Below, in pieces: positions 1-8,849 of a DNA stretch of 24,019 nucleotides (its first letter is position 1; each line of letters starts with the position of its first letter). This DNA is from a bacterium (GTDB taxonomy: Bacteria > Krumholzibacteriota > Krumholzibacteriia > WVZY01), in contig JAPUJU010000168.1 in NCBI GenBank assembly GCA_027296025.1, forward strand, positions 1 through 24,019, given 5' to 3'. Made by a program: the position numbers and the translations under genes. The notes under the pieces were generated by a model that was not told the origin of the DNA, ran no database searches, and was given only the letters and a program-made list of their open reading frames with translations.

Positions 1-444
1 CTTGTGTACGTGATGATTCCAGCGGGCGTGTGGATCGGTGTGGCGAATGAACATCCATTGGAGTCGTTAACGCTTGGGATCGGCGCGGGCTTCTGGGTGG
101 CGGGGTTCGACATCATCTATGCGTGTCAGGATGTCGAAGTCGATCGCAAACAGAGACTCCATTCGATGCCGGCCGACCTGGGTGTGGCACACGCGTTATG
201 GGTTGCACGCATTTTTCATGTCGCATTCTTGTCTGCGCTTCTTCTGTCGGGATTTCTTCTGAATGCGGGCCTTCTCTACTTTGTCGGTGTGGGATTGACG
301 GGCGTCCTGCTTGCATATGAGCACCGACTCGTTACGGTTTGCGATCTTTCGAAAATCAACATGGCGTTTTTTACAACCAACGGCGTGATCAGCTTTCTGC
401 TGCTCGTTCTCGTGGCGGCCGATACGGTGATACGGGGTCGATAG
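1..444 (+). CDS. mqnP: UbiA-family prenyltransferase, MqnP-like (5' end missing)
   Basis: This is the C-terminal half of an integral membrane prenyltransferase that runs off the left edge of the window. The second aspartate-rich motif of the UbiA superfamily is visible: Asp codons at 109-111, 130-132 and 142-144 in the context FDIIYACQDVEVDRK. Several hydrophobic helices follow. UbiA enzymes are usually about 280-300 residues, so roughly half is absent. In the futalosine pathway the UbiA-type enzyme MqnP attaches the polyprenyl chain to 1,4-dihydroxy-6-naphthoate. The position directly in front of ubiX, ubiD and mqnE/A/C supports that substrate over 4-hydroxybenzoate. The stop is 7 bases before the ubiX start, and the ubiX ribosome binding site overlaps the stop codon. 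The family call is firm; the MqnP assignment is by context. Confidence 0.85.
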   Translation, partial: LVYVMIPAGVWIGVANEHPLESLTLGIGAGFWVAGFDIIYACQDVEVDRKQRLHSMPADLGVAHALWVARIFHVAFLSALLLSGFLLNAGLLYFVGVGLTGVLLAYEHRLVTVCDLSKINMAFFTTNGVISFLLLVLVAADTVIRGR

Positions 445-451
445 GAGAAAC

Positions 452-1087
452 ATGTCCGCATTTACTGTTGGAATCTCCGGTGGAAGTGGGGCGGCCTATG
501 CTCTACGTCTGATCGAAATGCTGCTTCGTTCCGACGAACAGGTAAAAGTCATTGTGTCTCCGGCGGGAGAAAAAATTCTCGAGCTCGAGTGCGACGTTCG
601 ACTGACGGGAACCCTCATGGACAAACAGAGCCAGCTGCGGGACGTTCTGCGGATCGGCAAGACGGAAGTCGGGTTGGAGCTTTTCGATCACAAGAACGTG
701 GCGGCGCCGATCTCCAGTGGCTCGTTTCCCTCGGCCGGGACGGTGATCGTTCCGTGCTCGATGGGCACGCTCGGCCGGATTGCGAACGGTATTTCTTCCG
801 ATCTGATCTCGCGCGTCGCGGACGTTGCACTCAAGGAACGCCGCAAACTGATCCTCGTGCCACGTGAAACACCGCTCAGCGAAATTCATCTGAAGAACAT
901 GCTCGCCATCACACAGGCGGGCGGGACCGTTATGCCGGCCATGCCGGGTTTCTATCATCGACCGACCCGTATCGCGGACCTTGTCGACATGATCGTCAGT
1001 CGTATCCTCGACCATCTCGGCATCGATAGTTCAATCTTCGAACGCTGGAAGGGAGAAGGCGTCTCGAAGTTCCTGATGGAAGAATAA
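452..1087 (+). CDS. ubiX: Flavin prenyltransferase UbiX
   Basis: A 211-residue protein of the UbiX/Pad1 flavoprotein family. These enzymes join dimethylallyl phosphate to FMN to make prenylated FMN, the cofactor of UbiD-type decarboxylases. The N-terminal nucleotide-binding motif GISGGSGAAYA is at residues 7-17. The PCSMGTLGRIANG segment is at 101-113 and the conserved VPRETP segment at 137-142. An AGGAG ribosome binding site (443-447) lies 4 bases before the ATG and overlaps the upstream stop codon. The UbiD-family gene follows 20 bases downstream, so enzyme and cofactor supply are co-transcribed. The length is normal for the family and nothing looks broken. Confidence 0.95.
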   Translation: MSAFTVGISGGSGAAYALRLIEMLLRSDEQVKVIVSPAGEKILELECDVRLTGTLMDKQSQLRDVLRIGKTEVGLELFDHKNVAAPISSGSFPSAGTVIVPCSMGTLGRIANGISSDLISRVADVALKERRKLILVPRETPLSEIHLKNMLAITQAGGTVMPAMPGFYHRPTRIADLVDMIVSRILDHLGIDSSIFERWKGEGVSKFLMEE

Positions 1088-1107
1088 AGGCGCCCATCCA
1101 CCTGTCC

Positions 1108-2871
1108 ATGCCATTCAAAGATTTACAGAGTTACCTTCTCCATCTCGAGCGGCACAAGATGCTCCAACGCGTAGTCGTCGAGTTTGATCCCGAGCTCGAA
1201 GTGACAGAAATCGCGACGCGGGTCGTCCGTGAAGAAGGCCCGGCGCTCCTCTTTGAAAACGTCAAGGGGGCTGACTTTCCGTTGGCGATCAACTTCTTTG
1301 GCAGCTACAAACATATCGAGATGGTGCTCGGCATGCATCCCGAAGAACTCGGTGAAAAGCTAGCGGACCTGGTTGAAGCGGTGAGCCCTCCGTCGCCGGC
1401 CTCACTCTGGAAATCGCGTCCGCACTGGGGGCGCCTGTTGGCCTCGCGTCCGAAGATCGTTGGCAGCGGCGCCTGTCAGGAAGTGATCGAAGAGCCCGAC
1501 CTCACGAAACTGCCCATCATCAAATCGTGGCCGCACGACGGCGGTCGCTTTATCACGTTTCCGCTCGTCATGACGCGAGACCCGGAAACCCGAATGACAA
1601 ATCTCGGCATCTACCGCATGCACGTATACAACAAGAGTCAAACCGGAATGCACATGCAGATCCAGAAGGGTGGCGGCTTTCATTACTACCGTGCCGAAAA
1701 GCGCGATCAGCCGCTCGAGCTCGCGTGTGTGCTTGGTGCCGATCCGGCGTTGATGCTGACAGGCATTTTCCCGTTACCCGAGCACCTTGAAGAGGTCATG
1801 TTCAGCGGGATCCTGAGAAAATCGCGAACGCGCCTGACGCGCGCAAAAACCGTCGACATCAACGTACCAGCCGATGCGGAGTTCATTCTCGAAGGCGAAG
1901 TGCCTCCGAAAGAGCGGCACATCGAAGGCCCGTTCGGTGACCACTTCGGGCACTACTCAGACGCTGCGCCGTTCCCCGTTTTTCATATCAGGAAAATCAC
2001 GCGGAAAAAAAATGCGATTTACCCAGCGGCTGTGGTCGGCAAACCGCCGCAGGAAGACCGCTACATGGGTGATGCCTCGCAGATGATTCTCAAGCCGTTC
2101 ATCAAACTCATCCGTCCCGAGGTGCGCGACCTGTGGGCGTACTATGAGGCGGGCTTTCACAACCTGCTCGTGGTGGCGGTCGAGGGACGCTACACGAAGG
2201 AGCCGATCAAGACGGCACTCGGGCTCCTCGGCGAAGGACAGCTCGCACTGGCGAAAGTTCTCGTGCTTGTCGAACCGACTGTTAACGTTCGAAGTTTCCG
2301 CGACGTGTTGCGCGCGCTTCAGCGGCAGTTCGATCCGAGGGAGGATTTTCTTCTCGTATCGCGGGCGCCACTCGACACGCTCGACTTCACGAGCTTCAAA
2401 ATGCACCTCGGGAGCAAGATGGTTCTTGATGCTACGGGGACCGACGGCACTCCGCATGTCGGAAAGCCGCTTCGCGCGGACCCGAGCGAAATCGCTCCGG
2501 GCATCCGTAGGTGGCGGCTTCTCGAAGATACGCTCCTCGCCGTTCAGATCGACGGAGATGCCGACGCCGCGCTGGAGCGGCTCGTAGCGTCCGAGGCACT
2601 CGCAGGCCTCAAGATAATTGCTGCCGTCAGCCCCGACGTGGACATCGACGACGACGTGAGCCTCATCTGGGGCATCTTCACGCGTTTTGATCCCGCCCGT
2701 GACCTTCGGTTTACGAGTACCTCCATACGCGGTATAAAGCCCCATTACGAGGGTGTCATGGGCATTGATGCAACATGGAAGAAGGGGTATCCTGAGGGCC
2801 TGGAAATGGACGAGGCCATCAAGGAAAGGGTCAACAGGCAATGGAATCGCTACTGGTCGCCGACGGGGTAG
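1108..2871 (+). CDS. UbiD-family prFMN-dependent decarboxylase (menaquinone pathway)
   Basis: A 587-residue UbiD-family protein, probably removing the carboxylate of prenylated dihydroxynaphthoate late in the futalosine pathway (the step often called MqnL). Landmarks are N165 and R170 in TNLGIYR, H182 in GMHMQ and E228 in PEHLEEV, matching the metal and prFMN phosphate ligands. The active-site segment EGPFGDHFGHY starts at E273. D278 occupies the position of the last catalytic acid in Fdc1; Asp here is common in UbiD-type enzymes. The C-terminal region is long, as in E. coli-like UbiD proteins. No strong ribosome binding site precedes the ATG, so coupling to ubiX translation is possible. The 3' end overlaps the mqnE start by about 30 bases. 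Family certain, substrate inferred from neighbours. Confidence 0.9.
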   Translation: MPFKDLQSYLLHLERHKMLQRVVVEFDPELEVTEIATRVVREEGPALLFENVKGADFPLAINFFGSYKHIEMVLGMHPEELGEKLADLVEAVSPPSPASLWKSRPHWGRLLASRPKIVGSGACQEVIEEPDLTKLPIIKSWPHDGGRFITFPLVMTRDPETRMTNLGIYRMHVYNKSQTGMHMQIQKGGGFHYYRAEKRDQPLELACVLGADPALMLTGIFPLPEHLEEVMFSGILRKSRTRLTRAKTVDINVPADAEFILEGEVPPKERHIEGPFGDHFGHYSDAAPFPVFHIRKITRKKNAIYPAAVVGKPPQEDRYMGDASQMILKPFIKLIRPEVRDLWAYYEAGFHNLLVVAVEGRYTKEPIKTALGLLGEGQLALAKVLVLVEPTVNVRSFRDVLRALQRQFDPREDFLLVSRAPLDTLDFTSFKMHLGSKMVLDATGTDGTPHVGKPLRADPSEIAPGIRRWRLLEDTLLAVQIDGDADAALERLVASEALAGLKIIAAVSPDVDIDDDVSLIWGIFTRFDPARDLRFTSTSIRGIKPHYEGVMGIDATWKKGYPEGLEMDEAIKERVNRQWNRYWSPTG

Positions 2872-3944
2872 CCTTCATGGATGAGGCGCTCATTCCGGTC
2901 TGGGAAAGAGTCCAGGCGGGCGAGCGGCTGAGTTACGAAGACGGCGTCGGACTTCTGAAAACGAACGATATTGCTGCGCTTGGCCGCATGGCCGACCACG
3001 TGAAGCACGAGAAAGTTGGCGACAAGGTTTTCTTCGTCATCAACCGTCACATCAATCCGACGAATGTGTGCGTGCTCTCGTGCAGTTTCTGTGACTACGC
3101 GAAAAAACTTGGCGACGAAGATGCGTACGAGATGACGAACGAGGAAATCCTCGATCTCATCAACGATGAGATTCGTGAGGTCCATATTGTCGGCGGGCAT
3201 CACCCGACTTGGCCCTTCGAACGGTACGTAGAGATCGTTCGACTGATTCACGAGGCGTATCCCAACACACAGATCAAGGCGTTTACCGCCGCAGAGATCG
3301 ATTACTTTCACAAACGCTGGAAGCTCTCCGATGAGGAAATTTTCGAGCGCCTGCGCACGGCGGGAATGGTCAGTATGCCCGGCGGAGGCGCCGAGGTGTT
3401 TTCGAAACGCGTTCGTAACGAACTCTTTCCGGGCAAGGCCGGTCACGAACGCTGGCTCGAGATTCACCGCAAGGCGCACAACATGGGGATTCATTCCAAC
3501 GCGACGCTTCTATACGGGCATATCGAGACGCTCGAAGAGCGGATTCAACACATGATATACCTGCGCGAGCTACAGGACGAGACAGGTGGATTCCTCACCT
3601 TTATTCCGCTCGAGTACCAGGTGGGAGATACGCTGCTCGTACCGCGCCACGCCTCTGCCATCGAGGATCTGCGCATGATCGCGGTATCCCGGCTCATGCT
3701 CGACAATTTTCCACATATCAAGGCGTACTGGATCATGATCATGGAGGAGACGGCGGCGATCAGCTTGAATTTCGGCGCCGACGACATCGACGGAACGATC
3801 GGCGAGGAGAAAATCGCACATGCGGCAAAAGCTGCCAGCCCGATCGGCGTCGCCAGGGAACGGATCGTCCGCCTCATAAGAGATGCCGGCCGGGTTCCGG
3901 TCGAGCGTGACGCGCTATACAACGAGGTACACGTCTACAATTAG
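2841..3944 (+). CDS. mqnE: Aminodeoxyfutalosine synthase MqnE
   Basis: A radical SAM enzyme of up to 367 residues. MqnE joins the SAM adenosyl radical to 3-[(1-carboxyvinyl)oxy]benzoate to make 6-amino-6-deoxyfutalosine. The [4Fe-4S]-binding motif CVLSCSFC gives C77, C81 and C84 (Cx3Cx2C), preceded by the INRHINPTN context typical of the MqnE/MqnC/CofH group. PGGGAEVFS and the YGHIET segment are also conserved. Two starts are possible. The ATG at 2841 lies inside the ubiD 3' end, with AAGGAAAGG 11 bases upstream; the ATG at 2877 lies just after the ubiD stop, with GGGG upstream. The longer form is given. mqnA follows after 34 bases. Confidence 0.93.
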   Translation: MESLLVADGVAFMDEALIPVWERVQAGERLSYEDGVGLLKTNDIAALGRMADHVKHEKVGDKVFFVINRHINPTNVCVLSCSFCDYAKKLGDEDAYEMTNEEILDLINDEIREVHIVGGHHPTWPFERYVEIVRLIHEAYPNTQIKAFTAAEIDYFHKRWKLSDEEIFERLRTAGMVSMPGGGAEVFSKRVRNELFPGKAGHERWLEIHRKAHNMGIHSNATLLYGHIETLEERIQHMIYLRELQDETGGFLTFIPLEYQVGDTLLVPRHASAIEDLRMIAVSRLMLDNFPHIKAYWIMIMEETAAISLNFGADDIDGTIGEEKIAHAAKAASPIGVARERIVRLIRDAGRVPVERDALYNEVHVYN

Positions 3945-3978
3945 TCGAGCCGACAACACCGTCCTTTCAAGGAAAACA

Positions 3979-4764
3979 ATGGCTATCAAGCTTGGACGCA
4001 TACCGTTTCTGAACTCCGAAGTGTTCTACCAGGATTCGCCACTCGATTTGCTCGAGGTACGTACCTATGTTCCGAGCGCGCTATCGTACGCGGCTCGCCA
4101 GGGGGAAATCGACCTTGCGCCGGTGCCGATCGTAACGTGTTTCGAACTCGAGAACCTGTTCGTACCGCTTGGCGATTTTGGTATTGCTGTAAAAGACAAG
4201 GCGAGAAGCATTATCGTTTTTTCAAAACGTCCGATCGAAGAACTCGATGGAGCGACGGTCGCACTGACCGGCGAGTCGTCGACGTCCGTGCGCCTGCTGC
4301 GCGTCCTGTTTGCCAGACGTTACAATGTCACGCCGGCACAGTATGTGTCGACGCAGGACCCAAACGACGCTCTCATTCTGATAGGCGATCAGGCGCTGCG
4401 GAATCGCCGAGGTCTTCCTTCGTACCCGTACATGTACGATCTTGCCGAGTTGTGGAACGAGTGGACGGGGCTTCCGTTCGTGTTTGCTCGCTGGGTCGTG
4501 CGCCGTGAGATCGACGCAGGAACAGTCGATTTTCTCGTCAGTATGCTGAACCGCTCGCTGGACATCGGACTCGGACGCCTCGACGAGATTGCGCGGCAGC
4601 GAGACGACCTCGGAATGACAACGGCGGAAGTTCGCGAGTACCTCGGAGGGTTCAACTACCGCCTGGGGGAGGAAGAGCTCAAAGCGATCAGTCTTTTCCG
4701 GGGGTACATGGACGAGCTCGCGAAGGCGGAAGAAGCCTCGAAGGGGACACGGAATGCTGGATAG
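3979..4764 (+). CDS. mqnA: Chorismate dehydratase MqnA
   Basis: A 261-residue protein of the MqnA/MqnD periplasmic-binding-protein-like fold. MqnA dehydrates chorismate to 3-[(1-carboxyvinyl)oxy]benzoate, the first committed step of the futalosine route. The N-terminus IKLGRIPFLNSEVFY and the later segment LAELWNEWTGLPFVFARWV are characteristic. The reading frame is open back to 3883, but the ATG at 3979 is preferred. It has an AAGGA ribosome binding site at 3969-3973 and gives an N-terminus that aligns with the family, while the upstream extension overlaps mqnE and has no family resemblance. The 3' end overlaps the mqnC start by 11 bases, which suggests translational coupling. Confidence 0.93.
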   Translation: MAIKLGRIPFLNSEVFYQDSPLDLLEVRTYVPSALSYAARQGEIDLAPVPIVTCFELENLFVPLGDFGIAVKDKARSIIVFSKRPIEELDGATVALTGESSTSVRLLRVLFARRYNVTPAQYVSTQDPNDALILIGDQALRNRRGLPSYPYMYDLAELWNEWTGLPFVFARWVVRREIDAGTVDFLVSMLNRSLDIGLGRLDEIARQRDDLGMTTAEVREYLGGFNYRLGEEELKAISLFRGYMDELAKAEEASKGTRNAG

Positions 4765-5881
4765 GATTCGCGAAAAAGTTGTAAACAACGAGCGCCTGAC
4801 GCGCGATGAAGGTCTGTTCCTCCTTGAGAAGGCCCCGCTGCTCGACATGGCGCCGCTCGCGCAGACAGTACGCAACCGTAAGAATCCGGATCCCGTCGTG
4901 ACATTCGTCGTTGATACGAATCTGAATTACACCAATGTATGTGACGCGTTCTGCACGTTCTGCGCGTTCTACCGGACAAAGAACGCGGGCGATGCCTACA
5001 CGCACTCGATCGAACACATGATGACGCTCTTCGGCAAGGCTGCCGACATGGGTGTCACCACGGTGCTTCTGCAGGGTGGCCTGAACGATGAGATACCGTT
5101 CAACTACTACCTGGATCTCATACGCGAAACGCGCAGGCACTTCCCTGAAATTCACCCGCATTTCTATTCGGCGCCGGAGATCAAGAAGATGGAGCAGGTG
5201 TCGGGGCTCTCTTTGTCAGAGGTGCTGCAACAGCTCTACCACGCGGGCCTGCGGACGATTCCCGGCGGGGGCTCTGAGGTTCTTTCCGACACGGTGAAGC
5301 CGAAGCTCACGAAGCTCTTTCCGAAGGCGAAGTCGGCCGACTGGTATGACGTGCACCGGGAGGCCCACAAGGTTGGGATGCGAAGCACCGCGACGATGAT
5401 GTACGGCCACCTCGAGACCGACGAGGACATTATCGACCACCTCGAAGAGACGCGCGCGCTTCAAGATGAGACGGACGGGTTCACCGCTTTCATTCCGTGG
5501 AGCTACAAGCGCGAGAACAACGCGCTGGCAAAAAAAGTTAAAACCGAAGCGGGCCCAAACCGATACTTGCGCATCATTGCGCTCGCGCGCATTTACCTGG
5601 ACAACTTTCAACACATCCAGGCGTCGTGGTTTTCCGAAGGAAAGAAGACCGGAGTCGTCGCACTTCGATTCGGTGGCGACGATTTCGGCGGGACGATTTT
5701 CGATGAGGAATTGATGCGGAAAGCAGGACACTACAATCGTCTGACGATCGACGAAATCAAGGGGTTGATCCGCGACGCCGGCTACACGCCCGCACAGCGG
5801 ACGACGCTCTACGAGATCGTGCAGTACTTCGAAGGCCCCGAAGGATCGGCTCCCGAGCGTCGCTCTGCGGCGACATCCTGA
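4754..5881 (+). CDS. mqnC: Cyclic dehypoxanthine futalosine synthase MqnC
   Basis: A 375-residue radical SAM enzyme that cyclises dehypoxanthine futalosine to the cyclic form on the way to 1,4-dihydroxy-6-naphthoate. The cluster motif CDAFCTFC gives C63, C67 and C70 in the NLNYTNVC context. PGGGSEVLS and MMYGHLETDED are conserved and parallel the same positions in the mqnE product two genes upstream, showing their common ancestry. The start overlaps the end of mqnA, with AAGGGGACACGGA just upstream. The gene ends 18 bases from the end of the convergent mqnD gene. I see no obvious hairpin terminator in that short gap. Confidence 0.95.
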   Translation: MLDRIREKVVNNERLTRDEGLFLLEKAPLLDMAPLAQTVRNRKNPDPVVTFVVDTNLNYTNVCDAFCTFCAFYRTKNAGDAYTHSIEHMMTLFGKAADMGVTTVLLQGGLNDEIPFNYYLDLIRETRRHFPEIHPHFYSAPEIKKMEQVSGLSLSEVLQQLYHAGLRTIPGGGSEVLSDTVKPKLTKLFPKAKSADWYDVHREAHKVGMRSTATMMYGHLETDEDIIDHLEETRALQDETDGFTAFIPWSYKRENNALAKKVKTEAGPNRYLRIIALARIYLDNFQHIQASWFSEGKKTGVVALRFGGDDFGGTIFDEELMRKAGHYNRLTIDEIKGLIRDAGYTPAQRTTLYEIVQYFEGPEGSAPERRSAATS

Positions 5882-5899
5882 TCGATTACGTATCTTTTC

Positions 5900-6736
5900 T
5901 TACAACCCGATAATATCGAGCGCAGGTGCTTTCTCGATGATGCCCCGGGCAGCAGCCCGCTGGTAGAGCACCTCCAGCGCGCGTTTCCCCTCGTCCCCCA
6001 TGTTCACTGTATCTTCGCTGACGTACATGCGACAGAACTCGCGGCACGTCTCACGGTCGATGCCCCGCCCGAACTCGAGCGCATAGTCGATTGCCTCATC
6101 CTCGTGGTCGCGTGCATAGGCGATGCTCATTTCCATCGCCATCGTGATGGAGCGCTGCATATCCGCGTCGTACTTCCGATTGATGCAGTCCAGGCCGAGC
6201 GGGATGGGTAGTTTTGTTTCGTTCATCCACGCCTTTCCGAGATCGAGGATGTTGTAGAGCCCCGCGTCTTTCCACGTAAGCTGTCCCTCGTGAATGATCA
6301 CACCGGCGTTGACTTCGCCCTGCTCGATGGCAGGCATCACTTTGTCGAAGGGGAGTATAACCGGCACAAACGGGACGTTCATGTAGAGCTGGAAAAGAAG
6401 ATACGCCGTCGTGTGAATTCCCGGAATGCCGATCCGTTTGTTCTCGAGGGCTTCGAGTTTCACCGGCTCTTTCGCGAGCAGCAGTGGTCCATAGTTCCTC
6501 CCCACCGACGCGCCGCACGACATGATGCGATACTTGTCCGCGACCTTCGGGTAGACAGCTGCCGAGATTGCCGTGACGTCGAGATCCCCGTCCATGGCGC
6601 GATGATTCAACGACTCGATGTCCTCCATTACGTGTTCGACTTTGTAGCCGTCGATGGTGACGTATTCCTTTGCAAAAGCATAGAACATGAATGCGTCGTC
6701 GGCGTCGGGGCTGTGGCCCACCTTGAGCGTTTTCAA
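5900..6736 (-). CDS. mqnD: 1,4-dihydroxy-6-naphthoate synthase MqnD
   Basis: A 278-residue MqnD protein that converts cyclic dehypoxanthine futalosine to 1,4-dihydroxy-6-naphthoate. The signature VGHSPDADDAFMFYA is at residues 6-20. H149 in GVIIHEGQLTW matches the histidine proposed as general base in the Thermus thermophilus enzyme. The frame is open to 6871, but the TTG at 6736 is chosen. AGGAG (6742-6746) lies 5 bases before it, and the resulting N-terminus MKTLKVGHSP fits the family exactly. It is transcribed against the rest of the menaquinone cluster from its own probable promoter, although its substrate is made by mqnC, the convergent neighbour. Confidence 0.93.
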   Translation of the reverse strand: MKTLKVGHSPDADDAFMFYAFAKEYVTIDGYKVEHVMEDIESLNHRAMDGDLDVTAISAAVYPKVADKYRIMSCGASVGRNYGPLLLAKEPVKLEALENKRIGIPGIHTTAYLLFQLYMNVPFVPVILPFDKVMPAIEQGEVNAGVIIHEGQLTWKDAGLYNILDLGKAWMNETKLPIPLGLDCINRKYDADMQRSITMAMEMSIAYARDHEDEAIDYALEFGRGIDRETCREFCRMYVSEDTVNMGDEGKRALEVLYQRAAARGIIEKAPALDIIGL

Positions 6737-6779
6737 TTCTGCTCCTTTTTTGTGTATGTAAAACGGTCCGAATGCGGGT

Positions 6780-6788
6780 AGTATAGCA
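6780..6788 (-). promoter_or_regulatory. Probable extended -10 promoter of mqnD
   Basis: On the minus strand the bases read TGC TATACT. This is a TGn extended -10 motif in front of a hexamer matching TATAAT at four of six positions. No good -35 lies at the usual distance, which is typical of extended -10 promoters. Transcription would start near 6772, giving a leader of about 36 bases that holds the AGGAG ribosome binding site of the TTG-initiated mqnD. Confidence 0.5.
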
Positions 6789-6931
6789 CAACTCGTCAAA
6801 CACCGTTGAGGCTCAGGAAACCCGAAATCAGGCCTCTGAGAGCCAATGGAAAGGATGAAACCTTCTTTCAATTGGTTTGTTTAATGAGGACAACCACCCG
6901 ACGACCTGAATCAGCCTCTCGAAGATAACCC

Positions 6932-8215
6932 ATGCAATCGATAGTTGCGACGCATCAAATTTCAATCGCAGGACGGCTTAGGCTCCTCCTGGCCGGTCTC
7001 GTAATGGTGTCGCTCGCGACCGCCACCTCCGCCGCGGACTGGCAGGGGCAGATGGTCAAGAAGAACGACACGCCCCACATGATGAATCCGGCTCGGCCCA
7101 GTGAAAAACCACAGACGGTTTCACCCAGGCAGTTGTGGGAAGCAGGCGGCGACGAAGATGCAGATTATCTCTTCGGTGTGCTCTCCCAGATTACAACGGA
7201 TGATTATGGCAACATCTATCTTCTCGACTCGCAACTCTCTGAGGTTTTCGTTTTCTCGCCGCACGGTGAATACATTCGATCGATCGGCCGCGAAGGCGAG
7301 GGGCCGGGCGAGTTCCGGCGTCCGTCAGATCTGTTCCTGACGGCCAGCGGCGATGTGGCCGTCATGCAGACAATGCCGGGAAAGATCGTCCTGCTCAGCC
7401 CGGAGGGGGATCCCATGGGAAACCATCCGGTCCCGGAACCGGCGAACGACGGCATGCAGATGTTCTTCAGCGGGAAGAGCGCGGGTAAGAATATTGTGCT
7501 CTCCGTAAACCAGTTTTCCCGCCAGAAAGCCGGGTTTACCATGACCTCCGAGCTGATTGTGGTCGACCCGTCGGGTGAGAAACTCGCAACCTATGCGTCG
7601 TACGATCAGGAACGCGACTTCGCTAACATGGCAATTGACGAGAAAACGTTTGGCCGAAACCGGATGATGTGGACGACGAGCAAGGATGGCAAAGTGTACG
7701 TAAGCAGCGACTTCGATGCGTACACGATCGAGGTATGGAACGCAGATGGCACTCACGACCGGGTCATCGAACGGGAGTACGAGCATCGTGTTCGAACTGA
7801 AGAAGAAAAAGAGCGCAACAAGCCGCGCGTCATGTTTCGTGGGCGCGGTGGTGCACGGCGGCCTGAAACCATTGCAAGTGACACCGACCGCGATATTCAG
7901 GACCTCATCGCGCGGGAAGACGGGACACTATGGGTGTTGAACAGCCGCGGAGCCTACTCGGTCGACGATGGCGTAATCGCCCGGTTCGACGTGTTCGACC
8001 CTGAAGGCAGATTCATCGAGGAAGTAACGATTGAGGGTGAAGGTGACTACACCGAAGACGGTTTCCATGTCGTCAGGGATCGTCTTTACGTGGTCACCGG
8101 ATTTCGCTCGGCACAGAGAGCGATGTTTGGAGGTTCCGACGAGGAAGCGGAAGACGATGGTGAACCGATGAGGGTGATCTGTTACGAACTTCGCTCTATC
8201 GTCGCCAGAGAGTAG
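6932..8215 (+). CDS. Secreted 6-bladed beta-propeller (NHL-like) protein
   Basis: A 427-residue exported protein. Residues 1 to about 35 form a signal peptide: a basic stretch, a hydrophobic core LRLLLAGLVMVSLAT and a TSA-A-type cleavage region. The mature part contains propeller repeats such as DDYGNIYLLDSQLSEVFVFS (residues 90-109) and the GREGEGPGEF segment (119-128) that is typical of 6-bladed propeller proteins abundant in Bacteroidota and related phyla. The C-terminus is acidic (FGGSDEEAEDDGEP). Function unknown; such proteins are thought to bind peptides, glycans or partner proteins in the periplasm or at the surface. The ribosome binding site is weak. The uridine kinase gene starts 13 bases after the stop, so the two may share a transcript, but no functional link is obvious. 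Confidence 0.8.
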   Translation: MQSIVATHQISIAGRLRLLLAGLVMVSLATATSAADWQGQMVKKNDTPHMMNPARPSEKPQTVSPRQLWEAGGDEDADYLFGVLSQITTDDYGNIYLLDSQLSEVFVFSPHGEYIRSIGREGEGPGEFRRPSDLFLTASGDVAVMQTMPGKIVLLSPEGDPMGNHPVPEPANDGMQMFFSGKSAGKNIVLSVNQFSRQKAGFTMTSELIVVDPSGEKLATYASYDQERDFANMAIDEKTFGRNRMMWTTSKDGKVYVSSDFDAYTIEVWNADGTHDRVIEREYEHRVRTEEEKERNKPRVMFRGRGGARRPETIASDTDRDIQDLIAREDGTLWVLNSRGAYSVDDGVIARFDVFDPEGRFIEEVTIEGEGDYTEDGFHVVRDRLYVVTGFRSAQRAMFGGSDEEAEDDGEPMRVICYELRSIVARE

Positions 8216-8228
8216 CATCGCGAGGGCA

Positions 8229-8849
8229 TTGAAGAGACCATACCTTATCGGAATTGCCGGTGCGTCCTGTTCGGGCAAGACATCAGTCGCCGCACATCTC
8301 GCTGAAAGCTCGGCTCTCGGCGGCGCGGTAATTATCGGACTGGACTCGTACTACTACGATCTGTCCTCACTCCCGCCTGAGAAAATCCACCAGTACAATC
8401 TCGACGAACCGGCAGCCCTTGACGAGGATCTATTGTTCGCGAATATGCATGCGCTCGCTGACGGCGGTATAATCGAGAAACCCCGCTACGATCATGAAAC
8501 CCATTCGCGCCACGAGAAACCCGAGATCATCGAGGCAATGGATTTTGTCGTGATCGAGGGGCTCTTTACGCTTCACTGGCCCGAGCTCCGGCGCCTGCTT
8601 CACACAAGCGTGTTTATCGATGCCTCAGATTCCGTATGCTTGGAGCGGCGCACGCGCCGGGACCGCACCCGGCGAGGGCGCAGCGCGGAGGAGGTCCAGG
8701 AGCGCTACGAAAAAATGGTCAAACCAATGTTTGACAAATGGGTGTTGCCTACGCGACAATACGCAGACACGCACATCAATGGTCATGATCCGCTTCACCG
8801 CTCCGTCGCGACCATCCTTCAAAACGTCCAAAAGAATCTGGATCAATGA
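8229..8849 (+). CDS. udk: Uridine kinase
   Basis: A 206-residue P-loop kinase of the uridine kinase/phosphoribulokinase family, phosphorylating uridine (and usually cytidine) in pyrimidine salvage. The Walker A motif GASCSGKT is at residues 11-18, followed by the substrate region DSYYYDLS, the YDHETHSR segment, the Walker-B-like VVIEGLF and the Arg-rich lid RRTRRDRTRRGRS. The length is close to E. coli Udk (213 residues). The start is a TTG with GAGGG only 2 bases upstream; the resulting N-terminus MKRPYLIGIAG is what the family expects, so the start is credible despite the tight spacing. The stop overlaps the ATG of the transporter gene (ATGA). Confidence 0.9.
   Translation: MKRPYLIGIAGASCSGKTSVAAHLAESSALGGAVIIGLDSYYYDLSSLPPEKIHQYNLDEPAALDEDLLFANMHALADGGIIEKPRYDHETHSRHEKPEIIEAMDFVVIEGLFTLHWPELRRLLHTSVFIDASDSVCLERRTRRDRTRRGRSAEEVQERYEKMVKPMFDKWVLPTRQYADTHINGHDPLHRSVATILQNVQKNLDQ

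Noticed and set aside
1957..2841. 294-codon open frame on the minus strand inside the UbiD-family gene
   Set aside because: Fully opposite a clear UbiD coding region, with no family resemblance and no ribosome binding site; a shadow of high-G+C coding sequence.
1108..2871. Asp in place of the last catalytic Glu in the UbiD-family active site
   Set aside because: EGPxGD is common among UbiD-type decarboxylases, so it is not a sign of inactivation.
3883..3978. Longer mqnA start inside mqnE
   Set aside because: The added 32 residues do not resemble MqnA, and the ATG at 3979 has a good ribosome binding site and the family N-terminus.
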